Shown here piece after piece: positions 23,087 through 31,308 of a stretch of 64,000 nt of DNA (the stretch's first letter is position 1; every line of letters begins with the position of its first letter). Origin of the DNA: Pseudomonas sp. SCB32. Its GTDB lineage: Bacteria; Pseudomonadota; Gammaproteobacteria; Pseudomonadales; Pseudomonadaceae. The notes beneath the pieces were generated by a model. That model was not told the DNA's origin. It saw only the letters and a list, made by a program, of their open reading frames with translations, and did not search any database. The stretch spans positions 1,178,001 to 1,242,000 of the forward strand of contig NZ_CP045118.1 of the NCBI RefSeq assembly GCF_009189165.1, read 5' to 3'. The translations under genes were made by a program, and so were the position numbers.

Positions 23087-24988
23087 ATGTCGCATCAATC
23101 CGATCTGATCAGCGAGGACATCCTCGCCTACCTGGCCCAGCACGAGCGCAAGGAACTCCTGCGCTTCCTCACCTGCGGCAACGTCGACGACGGCAAGAGC
23201 ACCCTGATCGGGCGCTTGCTGCATGACTCCAAAATGATCTACGAGGACCACCTCGAGGCCATCACCCGCGACTCGAAGAAAGTCGGCACCACTGGCGACG
23301 ACGTCGACCTGGCGCTGCTGGTGGACGGCCTGCAGGCCGAGCGCGAGCAGGGCATCACCATCGACGTGGCGTATCGCTATTTCAGCACCGCCAAGCGCAA
23401 GTTCATCATCGCCGACACCCCCGGCCATGAGCAGTACACCCGCAACATGGCCACCGGTGCGTCCACCTGCGACCTGGCCATCATCCTGATCGACGCCCGC
23501 TACGGCGTGCAGACCCAGACCCGCCGGCACAGCTTCATTGCCTCGCTGCTGGGCATCAAGCACATCGTCGTCGCCATCAACAAGATGGACCTCAAGGGCT
23601 TCGACCAGGGCGTGTTCGAGCAGATCAAGGCCGACTACCTGCAGTTCGCCGGCAAGATCAACCTCAAGACCAACTCCCTGCACTTCGTGCCGATGTCGGC
23701 GTTGAAGGGCGACAACGTGGTCAACAAGTCCGAGCGCTCGCCGTGGTACACCGGCCAGTCGCTGATGGAAATCCTCGAGACCGTGGAGGTCGCGGGCGAC
23801 CGTAACCTCGACGACATGCGCTTCCCGGTGCAGTACGTCAACCGTCCGAACCTGAACTTCCGCGGCTTCGCTGGCACCCTGGCCAGCGGTGTCGTGCGCA
23901 AGGGCGACGAAGTCGTGGCCCTGCCGTCGGGCAAGGGCAGCAAGGTCAAGTCCATCGTCACCTTCGAAGGTGAACTGGAGCAGGCCGGCCCGGGCCAGGC
24001 CATCACCCTGACCCTGGAAGACGAGATCGACGTCTCCCGTGGCGACATGCTGGTGCACGCCGACAACCGTCCGCAGGTGACCGACGGCTTCGACGCCATG
24101 CTGGTGTGGATGGCCGAAGAGCCGATGCTGCCGGGCAAGAAATACGACATCAAGCGCGCCACCAGTTACGTGCCGGGTTCCATCCCGAGCATCACCCACA
24201 AGGTGGACGTGAACACCCTGGAAGAGACCGCCGCCAGCGAACTCAAGCTCAACGAGATCGCCCGCGTGAAGGTCAGCCTGGATGCGCCGATTGCGCTGGA
24301 TGGCTACGGCCAGAACCGCACCACCGGTGCTTTCATCGTCATCGACCGCCTGACCAACGGCACCGTCGGCGCCGGCATGATCATCGCCGCGCAGCAGGCG
24401 GGCCATGGCGCTGCTACCCATCACGGTGCAAACGCTCATGTAGCTCGCGAGGAGCGTGCAGCGCGCTTCGGCCAGCAGCCCGCTACCGTGCTCTTCAGCG
24501 GCCTCTCCGGCGCCGGCAAGAGCACCCTGGCCTACGCCGTGGAGCGCAAGTTGTTCGACATGGGCCGTGCGGTCTACGTGCTGGACGGCCAGAACCTGCG
24601 CCACGACCTGAACAAGGGGCTGCCGCATGATCGCGCCGGTCGCACCGAGAATTGGCTGCGCACTGCGCATGTGGCCAAGCAGTTCAACGAAGCCGGGCTG
24701 CTCAGCCTGTGCGCCTTCGTTGCCCCCAGTGCCGAAGGCCGCGAGCGCGCCAAGACACTGATCGGTGCCGAGCGCCTCATCACCGTCTATGTCCAGGCGT
24801 CTCCGCAGATCTGCCGCGAGCGTGATCCGCAGGGCCTGTACGCTGCCGGCCAGGACAACATCCCGGGCGAGTCCTTCCCCTACGACGTACCGCTGGATGC
24901 CGATCTGGTGATCGACACTCAGACCCAGTCGGTGGAAGAGGGCGTCAAGGCGGTCCTTGACCTGCTGCGCCAGCGCGGCGCGATCTGA
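23087..24988 (+). CDS. cysNC: Bifunctional sulfate adenylyltransferase subunit 1 / adenylylsulfate kinase CysNC
   Basis: 633-residue fusion. Residues 1 to about 440 are the CysN GTPase (P-loop GNVDDGKST near 34-42, then [11 protein letters not shown] and NKMDLKGF) that drives APS formation with CysD. Residues about 460-633 are APS kinase CysC (P-loop GLSGAGKST at 472-480, then [10 protein letters not shown]), which makes PAPS. The fusion replaces separate cysN and cysC genes and is usual in pseudomonads. A terminator follows within 30 bp. Confidence 0.97.
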   Translation: MSHQSDLISEDILAYLAQHERKELLRFLTCGNVDDGKSTLIGRLLHDSKMIYEDHLEAITRDSKKVGTTGDDVDLALLVDGLQAEREQGITIDVAYRYFSTAKRKFIIADTPGHEQYTRNMATGASTCDLAIILIDARYGVQTQTRRHSFIASLLGIKHIVVAINKMDLKGFDQGVFEQIKADYLQFAGKINLKTNSLHFVPMSALKGDNVVNKSERSPWYTGQSLMEILETVEVAGDRNLDDMRFPVQYVNRPNLNFRGFAGTLASGVVRKGDEVVALPSGKGSKVKSIVTFEGELEQAGPGQAITLTLEDEIDVSRGDMLVHADNRPQVTDGFDAMLVWMAEEPMLPGKKYDIKRATSYVPGSIPSITHKVDVNTLEETAASELKLNEIARVKVSLDAPIALDGYGQNRTTGAFIVIDRLTNGTVGAGMIIAAQQAGHGAATHHGANAHVAREERAARFGQQPATVLFSGLSGAGKSTLAYAVERKLFDMGRAVYVLDGQNLRHDLNKGLPHDRAGRTENWLRTAHVAKQFNEAGLLSLCAFVAPSAEGRERAKTLIGAERLITVYVQASPQICRERDPQGLYAAGQDNIPGESFPYDVPLDADLVIDTQTQSVEEGVKAVLDLLRQRGAI

Positions 24989-25007
24989 TCGCGAAGTGCT
25001 GAATAGA

Positions 25008-25034
25008 AAAGGCCCCGCATCTGCGGGGCTTTTT
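25008..25034 (+). terminator. Terminator of cysD-cysNC
   Basis: GCCCCGCA/TGCGGGGC stem (25012-25029) followed by five T. Confidence 0.88.
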
Positions 25035-25075
25035 CATTGGTAGTCGCTGATCTGTCCCACGCCTGATGCGGAGTC

Positions 25076-25093
25076 GTCCGCTCCTACGGGAGC
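25076..25093. repeat. Partial REP-like sequence with hairpin
   Basis: Shares the 12-mer GTCCGCTCCTAC (25076-25087) with the full REP at 29031-29082, and contains GCTCC-TACG-GGAGC, a hairpin with a UNCG-type loop. It looks like a degenerate half REP between two terminators. Confidence 0.5.
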
Positions 25094-25108
25094 ATTTCGG
25101 CGTTCCAT

Positions 25109-25138
25109 GAAAAAGCCCCGCGAGTGCGGGGCTTTTTC
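25109..25138. terminator. Bidirectional terminator, mainly of yhcB
   Basis: Perfect 13-bp inverted repeat GAAAAAGCCCCGC/GCGGGGCTTTTTC with a GAGT loop, between the convergent cysNC and yhcB. Confidence 0.9.
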
Positions 25139-25152
25139 TACGTAACGGAGAC

Positions 25153-25593
25153 TCAGTACTTGCCTTTCAGCCCATACGTCTCGTCCAGCGTACCAGGGCC
25201 CTCGCTCGGCTTGGGCGCGTAGTCACGCGGCGCTTCGTTATTCGCCGGCGGGGTCAGGCGCTCGCGGCGCTCGGGGTATTCGTCGGCGTGCAGGGCGGCC
25301 AGCAGGCGCTGCTTGGTCTGCTCGTCCAGGGCCAGGCGCTCGGCGCCCTCGGACAGGTGATCCTGGACGTCCTGATAGCTCTGGGTGAGCTTCTTCATCA
25401 GGCTGGCGGAGGTGTTGAAGTGGGTCACCACTTCGCGCTGGTAACTATCGAAACGATCCTGCATGTCGTCCACCTGGCGCTGCAGCTTGTTCGGCGCGGC
25501 GTTGGGGAGCAGGCGGGCGATCAGGAAGCCGATGGCGCCCCCGACAATCAGGGCGAGTACCGGCAGCAACCAGGTGGTGAGGGACTGTTCCAC
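25153..25593 (-). CDS. YhcB/ZapG-family envelope and division protein (DUF1043)
   Basis: 146 residues with one N-terminal transmembrane helix (about 7-26), a helical, likely coiled-coil region (about 35-100) and a Pro-rich tail. This matches DUF1043 (YhcB, also called ZapG), a small inner-membrane protein linked in E. coli to cell elongation, division and envelope growth. It is transcribed away from the adjacent hydrolase gene. Confidence 0.85.
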   Translation of the reverse strand: MEQSLTTWLLPVLALIVGGAIGFLIARLLPNAAPNKLQRQVDDMQDRFDSYQREVVTHFNTSASLMKKLTQSYQDVQDHLSEGAERLALDEQTKQRLLAALHADEYPERRERLTPPANNEAPRDYAPKPSEGPGTLDETYGLKGKY

Positions 25594-25732
25594 GCGAATC
25601 CTTCCTCTATAGACGGCTTTGCTTTACGTTAGCGGCTTGCACCTGTGCTTGTATACCGTGGCGAACGCTTCGCCGCCTGCGCAGGTATTGTGCTAGACGA
25701 GACGACCCGCCACGGGGTCACGGAGTTGTTGT

Positions 25733-26359
25733 TTGACCACCCGCGAAATCCCTCTGTTCCTCGACGGCCCCGACGGCCAGCTGGAAGCCCTGCATCTTGC
25801 CACACCGGACGCCAAGGGCGTCGCGCTGATCTGCCATCCGCATCCGCTGTTCGCCGGCACCATGCAGAACAAGGTGGTCGCCACCCTGCAACGCGCCGCA
25901 CGGGATGCAGGATACGCCACGCTTCGTTTCAATTTTCGTGGCGTTGGTCAGAGCGGTGGCAGTTATGCCGAAGGTCGCGGCGAGATCGATGACGCGCTTG
26001 CCGCCGCGCGCTGGCTGGCCGAGCAGCATCCGGGCCTGCCGCTGACGCTGATGGGGTTCTCCTTCGGTTCCTGCGTGGCCGGCAACGCCGCCGAGCGCCT
26101 GGAAGAGGAGGGCGCCGCCCTGGCGCAACTGTTCATGCTGGCGCCGCCGGTGGAGCGCTTCGACGTCGACCTGCCCGAGCGCTGCCCGCTGACGGTGATC
26201 CAGCCGGAGACCGACGAAGTGGTCACGCCCGAGCGCGTCTACGCCTGGAGCGCCGAGTTGACCAAGCCCCATGAGCTGATCCGCGTCCCCGAATGCAGTC
26301 ATTTCTTCCACGGCAAGCTGATCGAGCTCAGGGACCTGATTCAGGCCCGGCTCGCCTAG
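25733..26359 (+). CDS. Alpha/beta hydrolase (dienelactone-hydrolase-like), TTG start
   Basis: 208-residue alpha/beta hydrolase. The nucleophile elbow is GFSFGS (Ser about residue 110), the oxyanion region is ICHPHPLFAGTMQNK, the acid is in PETDEVVTP and the His in ECSHFFHG. This architecture is that of the short YbhE/CocE-like hydrolases of unknown substrate. The start is TTG at 25733, set by ACGGAG 7 nt upstream and MTTREIPLFLDG at the N-terminus; no ATG or GTG fits. It is followed by trpS after 60 bp. Confidence 0.85.
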   Translation: MTTREIPLFLDGPDGQLEALHLATPDAKGVALICHPHPLFAGTMQNKVVATLQRAARDAGYATLRFNFRGVGQSGGSYAEGRGEIDDALAAARWLAEQHPGLPLTLMGFSFGSCVAGNAAERLEEEGAALAQLFMLAPPVERFDVDLPERCPLTVIQPETDEVVTPERVYAWSAELTKPHELIRVPECSHFFHGKLIELRDLIQARLA

Positions 26360-26419
26360 GCCGCCGAGCCGCGTTACCATCCGGCCCGCCATTTCAATTG
26401 TGTTGATTCCTGGATTCCC

Positions 26420-27760
26420 ATGACGACCCGTATCCTGACCGGCATCACCACCACCGGTACCCCGCACCTGGGCAACTATGCCGGCGCCATCCGCCCGGCC
26501 ATCGTCGCCAGCCGCGATCCGCAGGCAGATTCCTTCTACTTCCTGGCCGACTATCACGCGCTGATCAAGTGCGATGATCCGGCGCGCATCCAGCGTTCGC
26601 GCCTGGAGATCGCCGCCACCTGGCTGGCCTGCGGCCTGGATGCTGACAAGGCGACCTTCTATCGCCAGTCCGATATTCCCGAAATCCCGGAACTGACCTG
26701 GCTGCTGACCTGCGTCAGCGCCAAGGGCCTGCTCAACCGCGCACACGCCTACAAGGCCTCGGTGGACAAGAACGTCGAGGCCGGCGAAGACCCGGATGCC
26801 GGCGTCACCATGGGCCTGTACAGCTATCCGGTGCTGATGGCCGCGGACATCCTGATGTTCAACGCCCACAAGGTGCCGGTCGGCCGTGACCAGATCCAGC
26901 ACGTGGAGATGGCCCGCGACATCGGTCAGCGTTTCAACCACCTGTTCGGCAACGGCAAGGAGTTGTTCACTCTGCCCGAGGTGGTGATCGAGGAAGACGT
27001 GGCGACCCTGCCGGGTCTGGACGGTCGCAAGATGTCCAAGAGCTACGACAACACCATCCCGCTGTTCGGCACAGCCAAGCAGCTCAAGGACGCCGTCGCG
27101 CGCATCGTCACCGACTCCCGCGCGCCGGGCGAGCCGAAGGATCCGGACAACTCGCACCTGTTCACCCTTTACCAGGCCTTCTCCACCCACGAGCAACAGG
27201 CCGCGTTCCGTGCCGAGCTGCGCGATGGTCTGGCCTGGGGCGAAGCCAAGCAGCGTCTGTTCGAGCTGCTCGACAACGAACTGGGCGAGGCCCGTGAGCG
27301 CTACCACGCGCTGATCACCCGCCCGGCTGACCTGGAGGACATCCTTCTCGTCGGCGCCGCCAAGGCCCGCCGCATCGCCACCCCGTTCCTCGGCGAACTG
27401 CGTGAGGCCGTTGGCCTGCGCTCGTTCCGCGAACAGGTTCAGGTGGCCAGCGAAGGCAAGAAGAAGGCTGCCAAGGCTGCGCGTTTCGTCAGCTTCCGTG
27501 AGGATGATGGCTTCCGTTTCCGCCTGTTGGATGCTGCCGGCGAGCAACTGCTGCTCTCCATCGCCTTCGCTGACGGCAAGGCCGCGGGCCAGGTGACCAA
27601 GCGCCTGCAGTCCGAGGAACTGGACCTGCATGCCGAGCGGAGCATCTTCAGCGTGCGCCTGGATGGCGAAGCCGTGGCCTACAGCCCGGAGTTCTCCACC
27701 GACGCTGAGCGCGACGCCGCCATGCAGCGCCTGCGCGAGGCGCTCGCTCCGCAAGAGTGA
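26420..27760 (+). CDS. trpS: Tryptophanyl-tRNA synthetase with C-terminal extension
   Basis: 446 residues. The class I catalytic core spans about 1-334, with the HIGH-type motif PHLGN (15-19) and KMSKS (204-208). E. coli TrpS ends near 334; here a Lys-rich linker and a further 112-residue domain follow (335-446). Within it [16 protein letters not shown] resembles the YegP/DUF1508 repeat, an inference by eye. Long TrpS of this type is known in Pseudomonas and relatives; the role of the extra domain is not known to me. Confidence 0.96.
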   Translation: MTTRILTGITTTGTPHLGNYAGAIRPAIVASRDPQADSFYFLADYHALIKCDDPARIQRSRLEIAATWLACGLDADKATFYRQSDIPEIPELTWLLTCVSAKGLLNRAHAYKASVDKNVEAGEDPDAGVTMGLYSYPVLMAADILMFNAHKVPVGRDQIQHVEMARDIGQRFNHLFGNGKELFTLPEVVIEEDVATLPGLDGRKMSKSYDNTIPLFGTAKQLKDAVARIVTDSRAPGEPKDPDNSHLFTLYQAFSTHEQQAAFRAELRDGLAWGEAKQRLFELLDNELGEARERYHALITRPADLEDILLVGAAKARRIATPFLGELREAVGLRSFREQVQVASEGKKKAAKAARFVSFREDDGFRFRLLDAAGEQLLLSIAFADGKAAGQVTKRLQSEELDLHAERSIFSVRLDGEAVAYSPEFSTDAERDAAMQRLREALAPQE

Positions 27761-27854
27761 GGGTAGGCAGGCCGGTCCGACTACCGGCCAATTGCCAAGC
27801 AACGGGGGCGCCGCTAAAGTGTGCGCCCCCGTTTTCGTTACCTTGCTACCGATC

Positions 27855-28949
27855 ATGACGCCTCTTCAGCGCTACCAGGAAGACCTTAAACGCCCCGATT
27901 TCTTCCACGACGCCGCGCAAGCGAACGCCGTGAAGCACCTGCAACGCCTCTACGACGACCTGGTCGCCGCCGATAAAGGCAAGACTGGTCTGTTTGGCAA
28001 GCTGCTGGGCAAGAGATCCCAGGAGCCGGTGAAAGGCCTGTATTTCTGGGGCGGCGTCGGCCGTGGCAAGACCTACCTGGTGGATACCTTCTTCGAAGCG
28101 CTGCCCTTCAAACAGAAGATGCGCACGCACTTCCACCGCTTCATGAAGCGTGTCCACGAGGAAATGAAGACCCTCAAGGGCGAGAAGAACCCGCTGACCA
28201 TCATCGGCAAGCGCTTCGCCGACGAGGCACGGGTCATCTGCTTCGATGAATTCTTCGTCTCCGATATCACCGACGCGATGATCCTCGCGACCCTGCTGGA
28301 GGAGCTGTTCAAGAACGGCGTCAGCCTGGTGGCGACCTCCAACATCGTGCCGGACGGCCTGTACAAGGACGGCCTGCAGCGTGCTCGCTTCCTGCCGGCC
28401 ATCGCCCTGGTCAAGCAGCACACCGAAGTGGTCAACGTCGACAGCGGCGTGGACTACCGCCTGCGTGCCCTGGAGCAGGCCGAGCTGTACCACTGGCCGC
28501 TGTCCGAGCAGGCCGAGCAGGCCATGAGCCGCGACTTCAAGGCGCTGACCCCGGAGTGCGCCGCGGCGACCCGCGATGACGCGCTGATGATCGAGAACCG
28601 CGAGATCCGCGCGCGCATCACTTGCGATGACGTGGCCTGGTTCGAGTTCCGCGAGCTGTGCGACGGCCCACGCAGCCAGAACGACTACATCGAGCTGGCG
28701 AAGATCTTCCACGCGATCCTGATTTCCAACGTCGAGCAGATGAACGTGGCCAAGGACGACATGGCTCGCCGCTTCATCAACCTGGTGGACGAGTTCTACG
28801 ACCGCAACGTCAAGCTGATTCTCTCCGCCGAGGTGGAGCTCAAGGACCTGTACACCGGCGGCCGCCTGGAGTTCGAATTCCAGCGCACCCTGAGTCGTCT
28901 GCTGGAAATGCAGTCCCACGAATACCTGAGTCGTCCGCACCGTCCCTGA
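27855..28949 (+). CDS. zapE: AFG1-like ATPase ZapE
   Basis: 364-residue AAA-type ATPase of the AFG1/LACE1 family. Walker A is WGGVGRGKTY and Walker B ICFDEFFV, with an arginine-finger region further on. E. coli ZapE joins the division ring under stress and destabilises FtsZ polymers in the presence of ATP. The ATG at 27855 starts MTPLQRYQEDL, the family N-terminus; the frame continues upstream inside trpS without similarity. Ends at a strong terminator. Confidence 0.94.
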   Translation: MTPLQRYQEDLKRPDFFHDAAQANAVKHLQRLYDDLVAADKGKTGLFGKLLGKRSQEPVKGLYFWGGVGRGKTYLVDTFFEALPFKQKMRTHFHRFMKRVHEEMKTLKGEKNPLTIIGKRFADEARVICFDEFFVSDITDAMILATLLEELFKNGVSLVATSNIVPDGLYKDGLQRARFLPAIALVKQHTEVVNVDSGVDYRLRALEQAELYHWPLSEQAEQAMSRDFKALTPECAAATRDDALMIENREIRARITCDDVAWFEFRELCDGPRSQNDYIELAKIFHAILISNVEQMNVAKDDMARRFINLVDEFYDRNVKLILSAEVELKDLYTGGRLEFEFQRTLSRLLEMQSHEYLSRPHRP

Positions 28950-28963
28950 TGGTTCAGCGAATG

Positions 28964-28991
28964 AAAAAGGCTGCCCTCGAGCAGCCTTTTT
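28964..28991 (+). terminator. Terminator of zapE
   Basis: AAAAAGGCTGC/GCAGCCTTTTT stem with a 6-nt loop and T-run; the A-run also allows use from the other strand. Confidence 0.85.
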
Positions 28992-29030
28992 TGTTTTCGA
29001 GCGACGGGGGCGCTGATCGTGCCGAGCTTC

Positions 29031-29082
29031 CTGTAGGAGCGGGCCATGCCCGCGATCGCGGACAAAGTCCGCTCCTACAGGG
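29031..29082. repeat. REP element with nested palindromes
   Basis: Outer perfect 13-bp inverted repeat CCTGTAGGAGCGG (29031-29043) and CCGCTCCTACAGG (29070-29082). Inside lie GGGC-CAT-GCCC (29042-29052) and the perfect palindrome CGCGATCGCG (29052-29061). The TGTAGGAGCGG core is the well-known Pseudomonas REP signature. It sits between a terminator and a convergent gene, the usual place. Confidence 0.85.
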
Positions 29083-29093
29083 ATATCCCATTG

Positions 29094-30056
29094 TCAGCGC
29101 TGCGCCATCTCCTGCTGTGCCTTCTTCAACAACTGCTTGGCATGCGCCACTTCCAGCGCTTCCATGGCATTGATTGGCTGGATCGCGGTGGCCTTCTTCA
29201 ACTGATCCAGCGCCTTCTGCTCCTCATCCCCGCCGTACACGTAGGTCAGTGCGTTGGCATATTCGTAGTGTCCAATCGGCAGGTCGCTGGCGGCGCGGAA
29301 GGAGCGGGCGAAGTACTGCTCCATCTGGTCGGCGCTGACCCCATAAGTCATCTTGCCCACCAGCTTTCCGACCTTGCGGATCACACCAGCCTCGTAGCCG
29401 CCGTAGAGCGCCAGGGCGAACGGCTGGTTGGGCTGCTTGGCCAGCAGGGCGTCCAGTTCCTTGGGAATTTCACCGGTATAGCCGCGCTTGAGTACCACCG
29501 GTACCGGCAGGTCCTCGGCCAGGCGCGCCTTGGCGTAGGCGCGGCCGAACTGTGCGATGGGGTCGGCGTTGAGCAGCGGGCCAGCCTGGTCGGTGTAGCT
29601 GATCACCTCTTCCAGCAGTCGCTGTTTTTCCTCCTGGGTCGGTGCCAGGAAAAGGGCGTAGAGGGTCTGGGCGAACATCGCCGGCACCTGGCCGCCGACG
29701 CCCAGCGCCAGGCCGTCTTTCTTGGCCTGGGCGAAGTCGCCGCGGAACACCTTGCGCCATACGCCCTGCAGTTTCTCGGCATAGACCTGCGCTTCCTCCG
29801 GCTTGCCGGTGAAGCCGGTGCCGGCGGTCACGGTCTTCTCCAGCGCGTCGGGATGCTGGGTGGCCATGGTCACGACCCAGTCGGCATCAGGGAAGGGGTA
29901 GTTGCCGAAGCCGCGGGTCAGTTTCGGCCAGGCGGCGCGCAGCTTGTCGCCGCTGTAGTCGAAGGCGCTCTGGTCGTAGGGGAAGGGTTTCCAGGTGTCG
30001 TCCGCCACAGCGTTCAGGCTGAAGGCGGCCAGCAGGGCAAGCAGAAAGCGGCGCAT
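29094..30056 (-). CDS. Uncharacterised periplasmic protein
   Basis: 320 residues with a clear signal peptide (MRRFLLALLAAFSLNAVADD, cleavage near ADA/VAD). The mature part is rich in Ala, Leu, Lys and aromatic residues and reads as helical pairs (for example PIAQFGRAYAKARLAEDL, PFALALYGGYEAG, GHYEYANALTYVYGG), suggestive of tetratricopeptide-like repeats. I recognise no catalytic motif and no known family name. It is a single-gene unit, convergent with zapE and 91 bp from the AraC-type gene on the same strand. Confidence 0.8.
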   Translation of the reverse strand: MRRFLLALLAAFSLNAVADDTWKPFPYDQSAFDYSGDKLRAAWPKLTRGFGNYPFPDADWVVTMATQHPDALEKTVTAGTGFTGKPEEAQVYAEKLQGVWRKVFRGDFAQAKKDGLALGVGGQVPAMFAQTLYALFLAPTQEEKQRLLEEVISYTDQAGPLLNADPIAQFGRAYAKARLAEDLPVPVVLKRGYTGEIPKELDALLAKQPNQPFALALYGGYEAGVIRKVGKLVGKMTYGVSADQMEQYFARSFRAASDLPIGHYEYANALTYVYGGDEEQKALDQLKKATAIQPINAMEALEVAHAKQLLKKAQQEMAQR

Positions 30057-30147
30057 GGCGATATCCCGTCGGGTTCTTGTTGTCGAAAGCTGCCCCGATC
30101 ATAGGGCGCCTCCCGAGTCCGTGAACCCATCCTAGGGATGGCCTGTT

Positions 30148-31146
30148 TCAGGCTTCCTTCTGTTCGTACTGGCGTCGGTAATGGTTCGGCGACAGTCCGG
30201 TGTGCTGGCGGAACAGTCGGGCGAAAAAGCTGGCGTCGTCGTAGCCGACTTCGTAGCTGATAGTCTTGATGCTCTTGCGGGTGGTCGACAGCAGGTTGCG
30301 CGCGGTCTCGATGCGCAGGCGCTGCAGGTAGTGCAGCGGTTTGTCGCCGGTGGCCGCCTGGAAGCGCCGCATGAAGTTGCGGATGCTCATGCCGTGGTCG
30401 CGGGCCACGTCCTCGAAGCGAAACTTGTCGGAGAAGTGTTCTTCGAGCCAGTGCTGGATCTGCAGGATCGCCGGGTCGTGGTGCAGTTTCTGCCCGCCGA
30501 AGCCGAGACGACCAGGCGTGTAGCTGCGCTGCACTTCGTAGAGGATGTCGCGGGCCACGCCCTGGGCGACGGCGGCGCCGCAGAAGTGTTCGATCAGGTA
30601 GATGTACAGGTCGCGGACCGACGTCAGGCCGCCGGCGCTGTAGATATTGTCGGCGTCGGCGAGGTGCTTTTCCTGGTTGAGCAGCACCTTCGGATAGCGC
30701 TCGGCGAATTCGCGGAAGAAGCGCCAGTAGGTGGTCGCTTCCTTGCCGTCGAGCAAGCCGGCCTCGGCCAGCCAGAACACGCCGGATACCTCGCCGCAGA
30801 GCACGCAGCCGGCCGCGTGGCGCTCGCGCAGCCAGGGCAGTACCTCGGGGTAATGGCTCAGGAGTTCGTCGAAGTCGCCCCAGAAGGCGGGGAGGATCAC
30901 CAGTTCCGGCTCATCAAGCGCGCCCTGCACCGGCAGCGTGTCGCCGCTGAAGCTGACCACGGGCTTGCCGTCAGGGCTGATGATGCGGGTTTCGAAGCTG
31001 GGGTTCAGGCCAAGGCCTTGCTGGCGGCCGTGGCGCAGGCTGGCCATGTGGAAGAAGTCCTTGGCCTGCATCAGGGTGGAGCCGAAAACGCCGTGGGTGG
31101 CGAGGATGCTGACGCGGCGCAGCCGATTGGAAACGGGGGTGGGCAT
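30148..31146 (-). CDS. DJ-1/PfpI-AraC transcriptional regulator (GlxA/FtrA type)
   Basis: 332 residues. The N-terminal half (about 10-190) is a DJ-1/PfpI-like domain with Cys114/Cys117 near the elbow and the typical LAEAGLLDGKEATTYW segment. The C-terminal half (about 225-328) is a double helix-turn-helix AraC domain with SYEVGYDDASFFARLFRQHTGLSP. Such proteins often sense amine or carnitine-like compounds in Pseudomonas (GbdR, CdhR, ArgR are relatives). It is divergent from the acyl-CoA dehydrogenase gene, its likely target. Confidence 0.9.
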   Translation of the reverse strand: MPTPVSNRLRRVSILATHGVFGSTLMQAKDFFHMASLRHGRQQGLGLNPSFETRIISPDGKPVVSFSGDTLPVQGALDEPELVILPAFWGDFDELLSHYPEVLPWLRERHAAGCVLCGEVSGVFWLAEAGLLDGKEATTYWRFFREFAERYPKVLLNQEKHLADADNIYSAGGLTSVRDLYIYLIEHFCGAAVAQGVARDILYEVQRSYTPGRLGFGGQKLHHDPAILQIQHWLEEHFSDKFRFEDVARDHGMSIRNFMRRFQAATGDKPLHYLQRLRIETARNLLSTTRKSIKTISYEVGYDDASFFARLFRQHTGLSPNHYRRQYEQKEA

Positions 31147-31283
31147 CGATTCTTGTACTTCTTATGGATGTCTCGGCATGACGCTAAAGTGGTCATGATG
31201 CGGCTGGATCGTCTTATTTTTTGGCGAAAGTGTCCAGTGCAGAGCGGTTCGCGCTGTCCTACAGTCGGCCTTCCAATAATTCC

Positions 31284-31289
31284 TACAAT
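31284..31289 (+). promoter_or_regulatory. Candidate -10 of the acyl-CoA dehydrogenase gene
   Basis: TACAAT, 19 bp before the ATG; no clear -35 box, which would suit activation by the divergent regulator. Confidence 0.3.
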
Positions 31290-31308
31290 CGATCCGCAGG
31301 TGCAGCGC

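Noticed and set aside
22115..24670. 851-codon minus-strand frame over cysD-cysNC
   Set aside because: Antisense shadow of two unmistakable genes; composition typical of reverse-frame translation.
25718..27856. 712-codon minus-strand frame over the hydrolase gene and trpS
   Set aside because: Antisense shadow; spans two clear genes.
30181..31308. N-terminal 376-codon extension of the acyl-CoA dehydrogenase frame
   Set aside because: The extension is antisense to the AraC-type regulator and has no similarity; the dehydrogenase starts at 31309.
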